Assembly (NCBI GenBank): GCA_002347125.1
Contig: DDXG01000016.1
Location: 1 to 14,461, forward strand
Length of the DNA: 14,461 nucleotides
Direction of reading: 5' to 3'
Source of the DNA: Phycisphaerales bacterium UBA2266
Lineage (GTDB): Bacteria; Planctomycetota; Phycisphaerae; Sedimentisphaerales; Anaerobacaceae
The notes below the pieces were generated by a model. That model was not told where the DNA came from, searched no databases, and saw only the letters and a list, made by a program, of their open reading frames with translations. This document shows positions 6,682 to 14,459 of the stretch, in pieces. Positions within the stretch are counted from its first letter, which is position 1; the number at the start of each line of letters is the position of its first letter. The position numbers were made by a program, and so were the translations under genes.

Positions 6682-9600
6682 TTACGGGACGGTTATGGAG
6701 TTCTCCGTGACGTTCGGGATATACGTGTAGCCCGTGAGGGTGACGTTCGTAATGACGAACCTGAAGACCTGGCCCGATTTCGCCTTGACCGGAACGGATG
6801 TCAACAGGGCGATTCCGGCCCCGTCGGCGACAGCGGAGGCGCCGGAGGCTATGACTGCCCCGTCCAGGTACCAGTCGCCGACAACGGTCGCGCCGGCCAG
6901 CGGATTGGCGGGGGCGCCGGTGTCCGTGATGAGCACGGCTGCATTCGCCTTCCAGTTTTTGCCGGCTGGCTCAAGCGTCATCGTGATGGAGGCCGCCTGC
7001 ATGTTCTGCGTCTGCTGCAGTTGCGGAGTGGCGGACACTACGTTGCTCGGGCCGCTCGCATTGGCGGCTGAATCGGCGGCCACGACATAGTACCAGTACG
7101 TCTGGCCGTTGGTCAGGCCGGCGTCGAGATAGTCGCTGTCAGCGGTAGTTGCCAGTACCTCGTAGGTCGAACCGTCGATGGACCGATAGACGACGTAGTG
7201 GTCGAGGTCGGGCTCGGTGCTGTCGTTCCAGTCCAGAGTCACTTGTGCATCGCCCGCGACGGCGGACAGACCCGTGGGGGCGGCCGGAGGCGTAGTGTCG
7301 GAGGTCGCTGTGGCCGAGGCGATGTTGCTTGCGTCGCTGAGATTGCCGGCCGCGTCGCGGGCCCTGACGACATAGTAGTAGGTCGCCGGGGCAGCGAGGC
7401 CCGTGTCAAGATAATCGCTTTGTGGGGTCGTTACGATTTGCGTGAAATCGACACCATCAGCGGAGCGGTAAACTATGTATTCCGCCAGGTCCGGTTCCGT
7501 ATTGTCGGCCCAGTCAAGGCCGACGAGACCCTGGCCGCCTGTGGCCGTGAGACTCTGTGGGGCCGCGGGCCCGGTGGTGTCGGGTGGACCTGCTGTGATG
7601 TGAGCGTACAGCAGGTCGATGGTGAGCGTGTCTTTGGCCTCTTTCTTTGCGTTGACCGTGTCCCGGAAGCGGAGCCGGATATTGCCCTGGGCATCGATGA
7701 TGTCGGCGGCATTTGCCAGGCACTGGCCGCCGGCGATGGCGGTAGTGATGTCCGTCCACGTTCCCGTTACCAGTAGTTCAACCAGGAGCGGGTCGGCTGC
7801 GCCGCCGGTCCAGGTGTGGACGAGGTTGACGGCGACCGGCTCGGTGACGTTGGCGGGGTTGGCCTGCGTGTGGAGCGTATACTCGACTTGCAGACTGTAG
7901 GCGGCGGGGCCATTGGAGGCTTCGGCAATGCTCTGAACAAGGCCATCACCCGCTGACGTCGTGCCTGCAATGGTGCCTGTGACGGTGCCATAGGTCACGG
8001 CCGGTTCGCCGGCGGCGTAGGCGTCGTAATCGACGGCCGCCACGTCAATGGTGACCGTGGCGGTATCGCTTAATAGACCATCGGTCACGGTGTACTCGAA
8101 GCTGTCCCGGCCGGCAAAGGCGGATTCGGGGGTATAGGTGATGATCCCGCCGTTGACAACGACGAAGCCGCCGGCCGGATCAGTGACCGAACCCGGAACG
8201 ATGGACAACGAAGGCCCATCGACATCGATATCGTTGGCAAGAACGTCGATATCGACGGGGATACCCGTGTCGGTGGCGGCGGTATCATCATTGGCAATGG
8301 GGCTGTCGTTGATCGGGTTGACCGTAATGGCAACGGTGGCGACGTTGCTGGTGTGGACTCCGTCGTAAGCGGTGTAGGTGAGACTGTCGGAGCCGCAGTA
8401 GTCGGCCCCGGGCGTGTAGACGAGGTCGGGAGCGGTTCCGGAGAGCGTTCCGTGGGCCGGGGGCGAGGCGATCGCGAAGGTCAGGACATCCTGCGGGTCG
8501 GGATCGGAGCCGGTGAGAGTAATGGCCAGTGGAATGTCTTCATCGGTTGCCACAGCCTGATCGTCGGCGACCGGCGGCTGGTTGGGCGGGCCAAGCGGGA
8601 CGATCTCGAAATAGGCATTGTCCGCCGCGCCGCTGATGGCCGAGAAGTTCTTGTACCCCGGCCATACGGCCGTTGCGATGAAGTACTTGGACCCGGGCGC
8701 ATCGCTGCCGAGTGCGCCCGTGTCGGCGATGGAACCTGCGGCCACCAGGATTGCGGGACTGCCGGCCGAGTCAAGCGACCACAGCTCGACGTCAATGGCC
8801 GCGGAGGTCTCCGTCAGGCGGGTGAATCCGACCCTCAGACGGTACCAGGCATTGACCGACAGAGCGGGCAGATTGGCAATGGTCCGTCTTATCTGGCTGC
8901 CGCCGGCGTTGTTCCAGTAGGTCTCAATATTGTAGCCGCTCCCGCCGGGATCGAGCTGTACACCGAAGATGTTGGTCGAATCCGCGCTGGTGCTGGTGAT
9001 CATCCAGCCGACGCGGTCGTCATCAAAGTGGGCGCTGCCGTCGGTCTGGAAATCCATGCCGATGGTCACCTGGTCCACCTCGCTCCAGACAAACGGCTTG
9101 GCGGTCCAGGTGAAGATGTTGTTGGCCGGGGCCAAGCCCACCGAACCTGCGACGCCGATGCCACTGTTGACGACAGGGCCGTTCCCGCCGTCGTACCAAT
9201 CCGGATGTGTCCCGACGCGCTGCCCGATAGTATAACCGGACTCAAAATCTTCCGTGCCCGGCAGCGAAGGTAACGTGGTGCTGAAGCTCCAGAGGTCGCC
9301 CTCTACCACCGAACCGCCGGAATCTCGCTCATCAACAACCCAGAAGTAGGTTATCCCGTACTCAAGCGGACCCGGTGCGTATGTGGTGTCGGCCTGCCCC
9401 TGGGATACCAGTGTGATGTCGGTTTCGGTGCCGAAGTAAACATCGTGGCTGACCGCGCCGATCCCGGCCGTCCAGCTCAAGGCGACGTCTATCGGCACTC
9501 GCGCGGCGCCGTCGGCCGGGCTCGGACGGGTGGCCTTCAATGAGCCCGTTGTGAAGCTCCAGACCGGCCCATCGGCAGTCAACGACGTGTTCACCGTGTC

Positions 9601-11733
9601 GGTGACCCTGACGAACCAGTCGTATTCGCAACCGGGCTCCAGCGGCGCCCAGCCCACCGAGGCCGTCGCGCCGGAGGCAACCCCGTTCTGGCTGCCGACG
9701 AGCGAGTAGGCGGTGCCAGCCATATCGAACGCCAGCTCAAATTGGCTGTTGGTGTCCGTCTGGTAGGAATCCAGCCACGGGGAATACGTCTGGACATAGA
9801 CCTTGTCCTCGTCGGGCGCGAAACGCATAATCCTCAGCCAGCCGTCCGCGTGATAGCAGCTCAGCAGTTCGTGCACCAGCCGCGAACCGACGGTTGTCGT
9901 CTTTGTATACTCGCCGGTGTTATGCCCGCAAAGCACGAATTGGACGCTGTCGTAGGCCTCAACGAGATGGGTTCTGATGTATTGCGTCGATCCCCATTTG
10001 CCCGCGTAGCCGCCGCTCGTCGTCAGGTATCCGTGGGTTGTGATGATGGCTTTGCGCTCGGGATAGGCTGCCAGGACATTGGCCGCCCACGCAATAACGG
10101 GGCCGGCGACCCCCTGGTCGGGCCAGTCTTCGATGTGAAGGATGACATAATCATCGCCGCCGGCGGAAAAGAGCTGGAAGCTGTTCTGGTTGCCCTCCGC
10201 CGGGAAATGGCCGCCGTACCACGGACAGGCGGCGTACCTTGTGTACGGGAACGTCTGGTTGAAGTAGAGCGCGTCGGGCGTGCCGTCGGTATTGGGGTAG
10301 TCGTGATTGCCCGGCAGCAGGCCGTAGGGCAGGACGCCGTCCAGCACGGACATGCTGCTATTGGCGTTGGCCCACTCGTCCAGATTATCCCACGTGTTCA
10401 CGACGTCGCCCTGATGTGTGACAAACACGATATTCAGAGCGGCCGTGTTATCAACGATCCACTGGGTCTGGGCGTCGTAAATGGCTTTCGTGCCGCTCTG
10501 GGCGTAGTTCTGGGTGTCGCCCATGGCGATGATCGTAAATGAGTCCGTGTTCCGCCGCCCGTAGAAGTCCGCGTCGACCGGGTCGTCGGCGCCGCTGGGA
10601 TTCCTCACGACCGCCTGCAGTGTTATGGAGAGCGCGACATTCTCGGCGCCGTCCGCCGGGTCGGGAGATGAGGCAATCTCGCCGGCGGTGCAAACATACC
10701 AGATGTCCGTATTGTCCATCACGCCGCCGACCATATCGGCATTGGGCCCCCAGGCGTACACCGGGACATTCGTTGCGGTATGGTCCGTGCTTGTCCAGGA
10801 GGCGGTCGGGTAGGCCTCCGCTCCATTGTCCGTCACCGTCAGACCGCCGGTTTCGTGATCCGCGGTCACGAGAATCAATGTGTCGGTCCGGCCCTGGGCC
10901 CAGGTGATCGCATACCCAACGGCGTTGTGAAACTCAACGACTTCATGTACGGTCCGCACGATGTCGTTACTATGACAGGCCTGGTCGATCCTGGCGCCTT
11001 CGACCATCAGGAAGAAGCCGTTGGCCTCCTTCTCCAGCACGGCCAGTGCGCCGGCCGTCATCTGGGACAGGTGCGGCAGCGAACCCAGCCCGTCGTATTC
11101 GTAAGGCATATCCCCCCCGCCGAACTGGCCTGACACGTGGGTAACGACATCCACGTTGAGCGCCTGCATAGCGGCCAGATCAGTCACCACCGTGTAGCCG
11201 GCGCTCAGAGCGGCCGCTTCCGTTATGCCGTAGCCGCCTCCGCCAAACAGGATATTCGGTCGGGTCTGCGCAAAGTAGTCGCCTGCGATGTTGGAGGTGT
11301 TATCGCGGCTGGGTTCATGGGCGCCGAAGACCGCCGGGGTGGCATTGGTCATGTGCCGCGTGCTGACGAGCCCGGTCCTCTTTCCCAAGCCCCTGGAGTA
11401 CTCCAGCAGCGTCTGTAGCTCAGATCCATCGCCGGGTATGGCCATACTGATGACCCCGTTGTTGACCTTCACGCCCGTGGCGATCGCCGTCCCCCCGGCC
11501 GCGGAGTCCGTCACGCCGCCGGCGGCGTTGTCCGTCGTCATCTCGGCCTGGTAGGCAAAGCCCTCAAACGACAGGGGCACGCCAAGATAGAAGCGGCCCG
11601 CCTTGACCTGCTCGGGCCCCATTCCATCTCCGATGCAGAGGATGATGTTTCGCGGCGCAGCCGTGGCGACGGCACCGCTGCAACACAGAATCAACACAAG
11701 CCATGCCACGAGTGTAAGGGTTCGCGGTCTCAT
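6682..11733 (-). CDS. Secreted multidomain protein with alkaline phosphatase and metallophosphoesterase domains
   Basis: A 1683-residue exported protein. Residues 1-26 are a Sec signal peptide (hydrophobic 7-24, ATAA cleavage). Residues 27-350 are a PhoA-type alkaline phosphatase: D36 (GDGMG), nucleophile S77 (TDSAAG), N130-A-T (Mg site), R143, E245/D250/H254 (VEGARIDQACH), D292-H293, H318. Residues ~396-650 are a calcineurin-like phosphoesterase: D406/Q408 (GDTQN), D443 (QGD), GNHD 475-478, H567 (TTHGY), H604 (GHNTG). This domain is flanked by halves of an Ig-like fold (351-395 and 661-730). Then come a SHDVYFGT fibronectin-like module (731-820), a lectin-like jelly roll (822-1047), two cadherin-like repeats (1050-1231), an uncharacterised beta region (1232-1380), two FN3 domains (1382-1570) and a terminal Ig-like domain with no visible sorting signal. 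GGAGG at 11744-11748 precedes the ATG. Likely role: extracellular phosphate release, perhaps while bound to polysaccharide; inferred. Confidence 0.92.
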   Translation of the reverse strand: MRPRTLTLVAWLVLILCCSGAVATAAPRNIILCIGDGMGPEQVKAGRFYLGVPLSFEGFAYQAEMTTDNAAGGVTDSAAGGTAIATGVKVNNGVISMAIPGDGSELQTLLEYSRGLGKRTGLVSTRHMTNATPAVFGAHEPSRDNTSNIAGDYFAQTRPNILFGGGGYGITEAAALSAGYTVVTDLAAMQALNVDVVTHVSGQFGGGDMPYEYDGLGSLPHLSQMTAGALAVLEKEANGFFLMVEGARIDQACHSNDIVRTVHEVVEFHNAVGYAITWAQGRTDTLILVTADHETGGLTVTDNGAEAYPTASWTSTDHTATNVPVYAWGPNADMVGGVMDNTDIWYVCTAGEIASSPDPADGAENVALSITLQAVVRNPSGADDPVDADFYGRRNTDSFTIIAMGDTQNYAQSGTKAIYDAQTQWIVDNTAALNIVFVTHQGDVVNTWDNLDEWANANSSMSVLDGVLPYGLLPGNHDYPNTDGTPDALYFNQTFPYTRYAACPWYGGHFPAEGNQNSFQLFSAGGDDYVILHIEDWPDQGVAGPVIAWAANVLAAYPERKAIITTHGYLTTSGGYAGKWGSTQYIRTHLVEAYDSVQFVLCGHNTGEYTKTTTVGSRLVHELLSCYHADGWLRIMRFAPDEDKVYVQTYSPWLDSYQTDTNSQFELAFDMAGTAYSLVGSQNGVASGATASVGWAPLEPGCEYDWFVRVTDTVNTSLTADGPVWSFTTGSLKATRPSPADGAARVPIDVALSWTAGIGAVSHDVYFGTETDITLVSQGQADTTYAPGPLEYGITYFWVVDERDSGGSVVEGDLWSFSTTLPSLPGTEDFESGYTIGQRVGTHPDWYDGGNGPVVNSGIGVAGSVGLAPANNIFTWTAKPFVWSEVDQVTIGMDFQTDGSAHFDDDRVGWMITSTSADSTNIFGVQLDPGGSGYNIETYWNNAGGSQIRRTIANLPALSVNAWYRLRVGFTRLTETSAAIDVELWSLDSAGSPAILVAAGSIADTGALGSDAPGSKYFIATAVWPGYKNFSAISGAADNAYFEIVPLGPPNQPPVADDQAVATDEDIPLAITLTGSDPDPQDVLTFAIASPPAHGTLSGTAPDLVYTPGADYCGSDSLTYTAYDGVHTSNVATVAITVNPINDSPIANDDTAATDTGIPVDIDVLANDIDVDGPSLSIVPGSVTDPAGGFVVVNGGIITYTPESAFAGRDSFEYTVTDGLLSDTATVTIDVAAVDYDAYAAGEPAVTYGTVTGTIAGTTSAGDGLVQSIAEASNGPAAYSLQVEYTLHTQANPANVTEPVAVNLVHTWTGGAADPLLVELLVTGTWTDITTAIAGGQCLANAADIIDAQGNIRLRFRDTVNAKKEAKDTLTIDLLYAHITAGPPDTTGPAAPQSLTATGGQGLVGLDWADNTEPDLAEYIVYRSADGVDFTQIVTTPQSDYLDTGLAAPATYYYVVRARDAAGNLSDASNIASATATSDTTPPAAPTGLSAVAGDAQVTLDWNDSTEPDLDHYVVYRSIDGSTYEVLATTADSDYLDAGLTNGQTYWYYVVAADSAANASGPSNVVSATPQLQQTQNMQAASITMTLEPAGKNWKANAAVLITDTGAPANPLAGATVVGDWYLDGAVIASGASAVADGAGIALLTSVPVKAKSGQVFRFVITNVTLTGYTYIPNVTENSITVP

Positions 11734-12041
11734 CTTTGTCTTGCCTCCAAAAGAATGGGGTGCCGCGACGGTCTACCGTATGCGGCGACGTGCGTGTAAT
11801 GTTCAGCCGAACCGGCGCTCTCCGGTGGTCGGCGCCTCGATGCTCCTTGTTGCCGCCCGGCAAGGCGCAGACACTGCTCGTGGATCGGGGGGCGACGCGA
11901 AAACACCGCGCCCGCCTGGCAGTCCTGTGCGGTTTCGCTCGTTCTGGTGCTCCGTTGGCGACTGTTCTGTTATCTTGGATGCGAACCTGCGGTCCGCGAC
12001 CCCGTCAGGATCATCGGGATGCCTGATGGATGGAATCCAAG
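11734..12041. other. Intergenic region, no gene supported
   Basis: These 308 bases separate the HEAT-repeat gene from the phosphatase gene, both on the minus strand. The only firm element is the GGAGG at 11744-11748 serving the phosphatase gene, 10 bases from its ATG. Several frames stay open here, but their products are arginine/proline-rich and look like chance. I saw no convincing -35/-10 pair, riboswitch or T-tailed terminator. A short inverted repeat, TCAGG/CCTGA, lies at about 12005-12026, just past the HEAT gene's stop, without a T tract. Confidence 0.5.
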
Positions 12042-13268
12042 CTAAGACTTTCCGCCGGAGGAGTCAATCGTGGCAAATACGGTATTTTCGCGTTTTCCGC
12101 GAGAATTAGGACGCGAGAATCTGCGCAAATGCTGGTAATCGGCTGACTGTACCCCGTGCTTAGGATCATTCCAACAGCGACATACGAAGACACCACCGCA
12201 AGCCCGTACAGGCTGGCAACCCTCCTTGGAGAAGCGGCCGGTGGCGGCGAGGTTCTTGAGCTTTTCGATGGTCTGTTCGTCGCCCAACGCCCGCAGGATG
12301 GTCAGCAGACCCCAGTTCGCTCGCGTGCTGCCGCCGGGCCAGATGGTGTCTTCCATCGCCCGGATGGCCTCCTCCGTTGCGATTGCCCCAAGCGATCCCC
12401 GTGCATAGTCGCCCGCTGAGCCGGTCAGCCCCGCGCATGGCTTTAGAAACGGCACGGCCCAAGCCTCTTGCTGATAACCTGCTATCGCAATAGCCAGCAT
12501 ATTGCGGTCTCGCAGCTTATGCTCCAGGAAATCGCGGGAGAACTGCCTGCCCTGACTGTTCAGAAACGCCGCCGCGAAGCCGTTCTCGGCATCGACCTTG
12601 CGGAACATCGGACTCTGCCGCAGCGTTCTCCAGAAGGCAATTTCCTGTTCGGCCCAGCTTGCCTGGTGGTCAGGCGGAACCTGCGTCAGTCTGTGCTCCA
12701 ACTCCCGCAGGGTTGAGGCCAGGGAAAGCCCCACATAGGGGTCCTTCTCGACAAGCCGCCACTGCCTCAGCATCTCCAGCGATGCCGCATCTCCGATCGC
12801 GGCGAGCAACTCCACGGCCCCCCGGCGGGTCTCGGTGGGCATCGCCAGATCAAGGAGGGATTCGGCCATCGTGCGGGCCTGGTTGGGATCGACATAGCCC
12901 AGGGCCGTGACGGCATCGCGGCGGACGGAGTAATCGCTATCGCCGGACAACTCCCGCAGCGCGTCCTTCGCGGTTTCGTTTGTCCCAGCCAGTTTCGCCA
13001 GGACCAGCATCGCGGCCTTGCCTGTCTCGCGGGTTTTCGCCTGGGTCTTGAGAAACTCTACCGATGCCGGGTCTGTATATTCCGACGCAATACCCACCGC
13101 AACGGTATTCACATCCTCGAACATCATGACGGGCGGATCCGTCGTTGGGCTGGATACCGCGGCTAGGGCCTGCTGGGAATCGGATGCGATGTCTTGTGCG
13201 GCACACAGCACAAGAAGAACCTCCGCGAGCATGACCATGACCATTGAATACCTAGTAGCTAAAACCAT
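12042..13268 (-). CDS. Exported HEAT-repeat protein
   Basis: A 408-residue protein starting MVLATRYSMVMVMLAEVLLVLCAA, a signal peptide, followed by a polar linker and alpha-helical HEAT/PBS-lyase-type repeats. These run from about residue 60 to 345; clear units include KDALRELSGDSDYSVRRDAV, RRGAVELLAAIGDAASLEML, YVGLSLASTLRELE and ATEEAIRAMEDTI. Such repeats bind other proteins; no catalytic motif was seen. The start at 13268 has GGAG (13277-13280) eight bases upstream; extending to 13361 would add a non-signal sequence. It begins 25 bases after the PEP-CTERM gene's stop, so the two are probably cotranscribed. The last ~59 residues (after SKE, residue 349) are Cys/Arg-rich and do not look like HEAT helices, and another frame is open over the same stretch, so a frameshift near 12200-12235 is possible. 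Partner and function unknown. Confidence 0.8.
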   Translation of the reverse strand: MVLATRYSMVMVMLAEVLLVLCAAQDIASDSQQALAAVSSPTTDPPVMMFEDVNTVAVGIASEYTDPASVEFLKTQAKTRETGKAAMLVLAKLAGTNETAKDALRELSGDSDYSVRRDAVTALGYVDPNQARTMAESLLDLAMPTETRRGAVELLAAIGDAASLEMLRQWRLVEKDPYVGLSLASTLRELEHRLTQVPPDHQASWAEQEIAFWRTLRQSPMFRKVDAENGFAAAFLNSQGRQFSRDFLEHKLRDRNMLAIAIAGYQQEAWAVPFLKPCAGLTGSAGDYARGSLGAIATEEAIRAMEDTIWPGGSTRANWGLLTILRALGDEQTIEKLKNLAATGRFSKEGCQPVRACGGVFVCRCWNDPKHGVQSADYQHLRRFSRPNSRGKRENTVFATIDSSGGKS

Positions 13269-13293
13269 GATTACAACTCCAAATATGGCGGTA

Positions 13294-13941
13294 TTATTGC
13301 CTGGGCCACTTCCTTGCACCAGTGGCGCGACGCGAATGCCTGGGCAGCAACATCGCAGCACCGCAGGCCAACATAAGGATACTGCCCGGCTCTGGCACAG
13401 GATTGCTGTTCAGCATAACACTAAACCCCCCAAAGGAATGCCGGCCGTCAACCCACACATCAAACTGAATGGCAAGTGTCTCCCCCGGAAGGACGACACC
13501 ACCTCCGGAGAATACAAGGGTACTCTCGACCGGGCCATAGCCCGTGACATCTGAAAACACACTGCTCAGTGCGCTGCCGTCAACGAGCTTGGCACTAGTA
13601 CCGTGAGCAGTGGAGAAGCTCACGATCAAGCCGGTCCATGCCACAGGGCTTTGGTTCGCTATGCTGCTACTGATGGTGAATGTGTCCACCTGCGAACCGT
13701 CCAGACGACCACCAGGTCGGATGAAGTTCAGAGGATCCAATCGCAATGGATCAGATGGCACTTCGGTGCGCAGCTCGGTGAGAGTCAGGGTCTGGGTGTC
13801 GAAGTCAAAACTCCAGATATCCGTCGAGAGTGGATAATTCCATAAATCCTCACAGCCGAACTCCACAAACGCACCATTGCCGACGGAACACGGCAGCAGA
13901 AGAAAGCCAATACCACATAGCACGTAGCAGGACCTAAGCAT
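13294..13941 (-). CDS. PEP-CTERM sorting-domain protein
   Basis: A 215-residue exported protein. MLRSCYVLCGIGFLLLPCSVG forms a signal peptide; the mature part is beta-rich (TLTLTEL, DTFTISSSIANQSP, STLVFSGGG, AIQFDVWVD) with no recognisable enzyme motif. The C-terminus is a PEP-CTERM signal: VPEPGS at residues 182-187, a hydrophobic segment ILMLACGAAMLL and a basic tail. In this system exosortase cleaves the tail and sorts the protein to the cell surface or an exopolysaccharide matrix; the exosortase gene is not in this window. I chose the ATG at 13941 because GGAGG (13946-13950) lies upstream of it, though only four bases away; the in-frame ATG at 13956 would put that site inside the coding region. 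Upstream by 61 bases is the deiminase fragment, downstream by 25 the HEAT gene. Function of the mature domain unknown. Confidence 0.85.
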   Translation of the reverse strand: MLRSCYVLCGIGFLLLPCSVGNGAFVEFGCEDLWNYPLSTDIWSFDFDTQTLTLTELRTEVPSDPLRLDPLNFIRPGGRLDGSQVDTFTISSSIANQSPVAWTGLIVSFSTAHGTSAKLVDGSALSSVFSDVTGYGPVESTLVFSGGGVVLPGETLAIQFDVWVDGRHSFGGFSVMLNSNPVPEPGSILMLACGAAMLLPRHSRRATGARKWPRQ

Positions 13942-13961
13942 AGAGCCTCCAATCATACATT

Positions 13962-13990
13962 ATTATACCTGAAGCCCAGTGAGAATACAA
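13962..13990 (-). promoter_or_regulatory. Candidate sigma70-type promoter for the PEP-CTERM gene
   Basis: Reading the minus strand, a perfect TATAAT (13967-13962) lies 17 bases after TTGTAT (13990-13985), which matches three of six bases of the -35 consensus. Transcription would start near 13955, giving a leader of about 14 bases that contains the GGAGG before the ATG at 13941. This supports the 13941 start over 13956. The promoter lies just after the deiminase stop codon. Confidence 0.4.
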
Positions 13991-14002
13991 GCCTTTTCTA
14001 TT

Positions 14003-14359
14003 CTAATCCCACCAGTTGAACGTGCTGGGCCAAGTTCTACGGGTGTTTGTGCCGCAGTGAATGTTGCCCCAGCTATTGTGATACCATGACGAGATCGCAA
14101 GGAAGATGCCATCATCAGAATCAGCTGGGTCGTCATATCCAGCCTTACGGAATAGGTTTTCCACATAGGCACCCATGACAGTGCCAGATTCCTGTGGGTC
14201 ACCCGAAAAGACGGTGGTCCCATCAACCATACAGTTGACATGATTGATAGTAAGGGCCAGAGCAAAGCCATCGTAATGACGGTGCTCCGTGAATAGTACC
14301 GGCATCTCAATGGTTGTGCATGTGGGATCTGCGATAAAGGTAAATGTGTCGTTATGCAC
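14003..14359 (-). CDS. Protein-arginine deiminase, C-terminal fragment with the catalytic cysteine
   Basis: A 118-codon frame starting at GTG 14359 (AGGA at 14366-14369, six bases upstream) encodes the end of a protein-arginine deiminase, which hydrolyses peptidyl-arginine to citrulline. The diagnostic segment is WYHNSWGNIHCGTNTRR (residues 92-108) followed by FNWWD at the C-terminus; animal PADs have HCGTNVRR then FKWWN, and the Cys (here C102, codon 14056-14054) is the nucleophile, Cys645 in human PAD4. Upstream, NHVNCMVDG aligns with the NMVNMLVLG region. A complete PAD is about 600-700 residues; the Asp and His-x-Asp catalytic residues lie N-terminal and are absent here, so this fragment cannot be active alone. 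The same frame stays open to 14392, adding PILKNWWSGTP, but is closed by two TAA codons at 14398-14393. It is therefore probably the tail of a frameshifted or decayed gene. GC is about 49%, below the sugar operon. Confidence 0.75.
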   Translation of the reverse strand: MHNDTFTFIADPTCTTIEMPVLFTEHRHYDGFALALTINHVNCMVDGTTVFSGDPQESGTVMGAYVENLFRKAGYDDPADSDDGIFLAISSWYHNSWGNIHCGTNTRRTWPSTFNWWD

Positions 14360-14459
14360 CGGTGTTCCTGACCACCAGTTCTTGAGTATGGGTTATTAGG
14401 GACAGCCACCCATTATTATACAATGGATACCTCTTTCCCTGATTATCCATCATCCTAAC
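14352..14459 (-). other. Open frame running off the window edge, overlapping the deiminase fragment
   Basis: In a different minus-strand frame from the deiminase fragment, 35 codons are open from the window edge to TAA at 14354-14352. The product includes MMDNQGKRYPLYNNGWLSL then ITHTQELVV and looks like ordinary protein sequence. It may be the upstream part of the deiminase gene displaced by one base, which would place a frameshift between about 14398 and 14352. It could instead be the end of a separate upstream gene. Too short to identify. Confidence 0.3.

Noticed and set aside
7024..7584. Tandem repeat in DNA corresponding to the two FN3 domains
   Set aside because: The protein modules are clearly related (NTEPDLAEYIVYRS versus STEPDLDHYVVYRS), but this is ordinary FN3 duplication, not a separate repeat element.
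8353..10542. Long plus-strand frames opposite the phosphatase gene (306 and 266 codons)
   Set aside because: Antisense of a well-supported multidomain protein; composition is typical of chance frames in GC-rich DNA.
11603..12109. Plus-strand frame of 168 codons across the phosphatase start and the following gap
   Set aside because: Antisense to the phosphatase signal peptide and ribosome binding site; low-complexity product.
13963..14409. 148-codon minus-strand frame overlapping the deiminase fragment
   Set aside because: The overlapping frame carries the unmistakable deiminase motif; this one has no recognisable features.
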